Source of the DNA: Myxococcales bacterium
GTDB taxonomy: Bacteria > Myxococcota_A > Polyangia > Haliangiales > Haliangiaceae
NCBI GenBank assembly: GCA_947483555.1
Contig: CANKMW010000001.1
Span: forward strand, 186,001-250,000
Reading direction: 5' to 3'
Length of the DNA stretch: 64,000 nucleotides
Notes under the pieces: generated by a model
What the model saw: the letters and a program-made list of their open reading frames with translations, nothing else
The model's database searches: none
Told to the model about the DNA's origin: nothing
Shown: positions 62,574 to 64,000 of the stretch, piece by piece
Layout of the letters: each line of letters starts with the position of its first letter
Numbering within the stretch: position 1 is the first letter of the stretch
Made by a program: the position numbers and the translations under genes

Positions 62574-64000
62574 ATGAGGATCCGGATCGCACTGGTCGCG
62601 GTGGTGACGGTGGCGCTCGTCGCCGCGTGCAAGGGCAAGCAGGCGCCGCTGCCAAAGCTCTCCGAGCACGCGCCGGTGATGGCCGATGCGGCGCGGTTGC
62701 TCGGCGTCGAGGTCGCGGCACCGCCGGTGCTGGTGCTGATCGGCGCCGACGGCGCGCTGGCGGTCGCCGATGCGCCCGCCGGCGCCGACGCCTGGACGGT
62801 GCTGAGCACGAAGCCGCCGCGCAGCAAGGGCCAGCCGCTCGACCTCGAGTCGATCGGGCCCATCATCCGCGAGGCGGTCGCGCTTGGTCAGAAGATCGAG
62901 CCGATGTTGAAGGACCGCAAGGACGACGGCGTGGACCTCGCGGCGGCGCCGCCCGACACGCTCGCGCGAGACGATCCGCCACCCCCGGAGCCCGAGGAGG
63001 AAGAGGACGACGACGAGCATGGCGGTACCGGCACCGCGATGGCGCTCGACGAAGGCAAGATGGGGAAGAAGGACTCCGACCGCGCCGAGGGCATGTACAC
63101 GATGAAACGCAGCGGCGGAGACCTGGCGCGCCAGCAGGCGATCGACGCCGCCCGCACCGCCGGCATCATCGGCTCGCTGGATCAGGGCCAGGCGCGCGGC
63201 GGCTTCGGCTTCGGAGCGGTGGAGCCCGATCCGGAGCTGCCGTCACGCGCCGCGCACGTGGTCGGACGAGCCGGGTCGCCCGGCGACCCGAGGGCCGACG
63301 CCTTGATCGTCGCCGCGCCCACCGCCAAGGCGACCGCGCTGGTCGACGTGCTGGCGAACCTGCGCGGCACGTTCATCGCCGTCGCGCACCAGGGCACGCT
63401 GCGCGCGCTGCGCATCGGGTTCGGGCTCGATCGCCCCGACTTCGGCACCACCATGACCGGCGAGTCGTGGCTCGAGGTCCGCATCGGCACGGACGCGCTG
63501 GCGCTGGAGGCGGTCCCGGGTCCGCCGGTGATGGTGCCGTGGGCGTCGGGGGCCCTGGACGCGGCGGCGGTCGCCAAGGCCTACGCCGAGGTCCGCGCCG
63601 CGCTCGGCGATGACCAGCGCCTCGACATCGACGTGCTGGTCGGGCCCGACACCGACGTGCAACGGCTGGTCGACGTGATCGCCGCGCTCGACGGCGCCGG
63701 TGCGCTCGCGGTCGCGCTCGGTCGCACGCCAGCCGCCGACAGTCCCGAGGCCAGGAAGCGCGGCCAGCGCATCGTGCGCGCCCGCGCCGGCCAGCCGCAG
63801 TCGGTCGGTGATCTCGACAAGGCGATCATCCGCCGCTACGTGAAGCGAGCGCTGCCGCAGGTGAAGGCCTGCTACGAAAAGGCGCTGGCCACCCAGCCTG
63901 ACCTCGCCGGCACCGTGTCGACCCAGTTCTTCATCGCGTCCAACGGGGTCGTGGCCTCGGCGAACGCCGCCGGCGTCGACGGCGAGGTCGCCGCCTGCGT
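62574..64000 (+). CDS. AgmX/PglI-type (TonB C-domain-like) lipoprotein, C-terminus outside window
   Basis: The reading frame is open from ATG 62574 to the window edge (475 codons). Lipoprotein signal (VTVALVAAC, Cys about 19). After a helical domain comes an acidic Pro/Glu/Asp spacer (PPPPEPEEEEDDDEHGG), a middle domain with ALIVAAPTAKATALVDVL and AALGDDQRLDIDVLVGPDT, and, at the end of the window, ALPQVKACYEKALATQPDLA followed by GTVSTQFFIASNGVV, which is the start of the AgmX/PglI C-terminal domain (CYEKAL....L.G.V...F.I...G.V). This domain is found in myxobacterial motility/secretion proteins. It is divergent from the kinase-WD40 gene, sharing a 111-base region. Confidence 0.8.
   Translation, partial: MRIRIALVAVVTVALVAACKGKQAPLPKLSEHAPVMADAARLLGVEVAAPPVLVLIGADGALAVADAPAGADAWTVLSTKPPRSKGQPLDLESIGPIIREAVALGQKIEPMLKDRKDDGVDLAAAPPDTLARDDPPPPEPEEEEDDDEHGGTGTAMALDEGKMGKKDSDRAEGMYTMKRSGGDLARQQAIDAARTAGIIGSLDQGQARGGFGFGAVEPDPELPSRAAHVVGRAGSPGDPRADALIVAAPTAKATALVDVLANLRGTFIAVAHQGTLRALRIGFGLDRPDFGTTMTGESWLEVRIGTDALALEAVPGPPVMVPWASGALDAAAVAKAYAEVRAALGDDQRLDIDVLVGPDTDVQRLVDVIAALDGAGALAVALGRTPAADSPEARKRGQRIVRARAGQPQSVGDLDKAIIRRYVKRALPQVKACYEKALATQPDLAGTVSTQFFIASNGVVASANAAGVDGEVAAC

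Overview
The window is very GC-rich DNA from a delta-proteobacterial lineage, most probably a myxobacterium (Myxococcota; it reads like the Kofleriaceae/Haliangium side of the phylum, but no marker gene is present to prove this). The grounds are six Hanks-type Ser/Thr kinases in 64 kb, several of them with membrane or WD40 modules, a large number of predicted lipoproteins of unknown function, PEGA, CarboxypepD-regulatory, HEAT and P-domain surface proteins, and an AgmX/PglI-type lipoprotein. I see no rRNA, tRNA, CRISPR array, prophage or transposase.

Layout. 1-4.4 kb: 3' end of arginine decarboxylase (speA) coupled to a small exported protein, then a carotenoid-isomerase-like FAD oxidoreductase, a TerB protein and a coiled-coil lipoprotein ending in a P-domain. 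4.4-9.4 kb: a minus-strand run of exported proteins (DUF1549-like, DUF4214-like, Tat-exported DUF1501-like, PSCyt1-like, small lipoprotein) that looks like a planctomycete-type cassette. 9.6-11.2 kb: a divergent lipoprotein that appears to be a heavy-metal RND pump reduced to its two periplasmic loops, with all membrane helices gone. 11.2-14.4 kb: proline catabolism (pruA) and an ATPase/nuclease gene behind a duplicated inverted-repeat operator. 14.6-28 kb: a giant CarboxypepD-repeat protein, a ceramidase-like lipoprotein, a PP-loop ATPase, a ParE toxin-antitoxin pair, a UbiB-family kinase, an FMN reductase and two tandem paralogous Ser/Thr kinases.

28.1-32.2 kb is a four-gene tyrosine/homogentisate operon (fah-maiA-hpd-hmgA) covering 4-hydroxyphenylpyruvate to fumarate plus acetoacetate. 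32.2-40.4 kb holds three more kinases; two of them carry what looks like the same multi-pass membrane domain at opposite ends of the protein. The same stretch has a class-C beta-lactamase-like hydrolase and a nucleotidyltransferase-fold/small-protein pair. 40.4-49 kb: an ABC-2 exporter, a PAF-acetylhydrolase-like lipoprotein, a GNAT acetyltransferase, a TerB protein, a six-PEGA barrel protein, undecaprenyl-diphosphatase and a low-complexity protein with 30-bp tandem repeats.

49.3-51 kb: two leucine-catabolism enzymes (methylglutaconyl-CoA hydratase, HMG-CoA lyase) and a HAD phosphatase. 51.8-64 kb: a HEAT-repeat lipoprotein, a second toxin-antitoxin pair with a good sigma-70-type promoter, a poly-glycine-tailed lipoprotein next to a TonB-dependent-receptor-like protein, a phosphate-porin-like protein, a 1232-residue kinase-WD40 receptor and, divergently, the AgmX/PglI-type lipoprotein that runs off the end. 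Convergent gene pairs are often separated by GC hairpins without a T tract, several of which include a stop codon.
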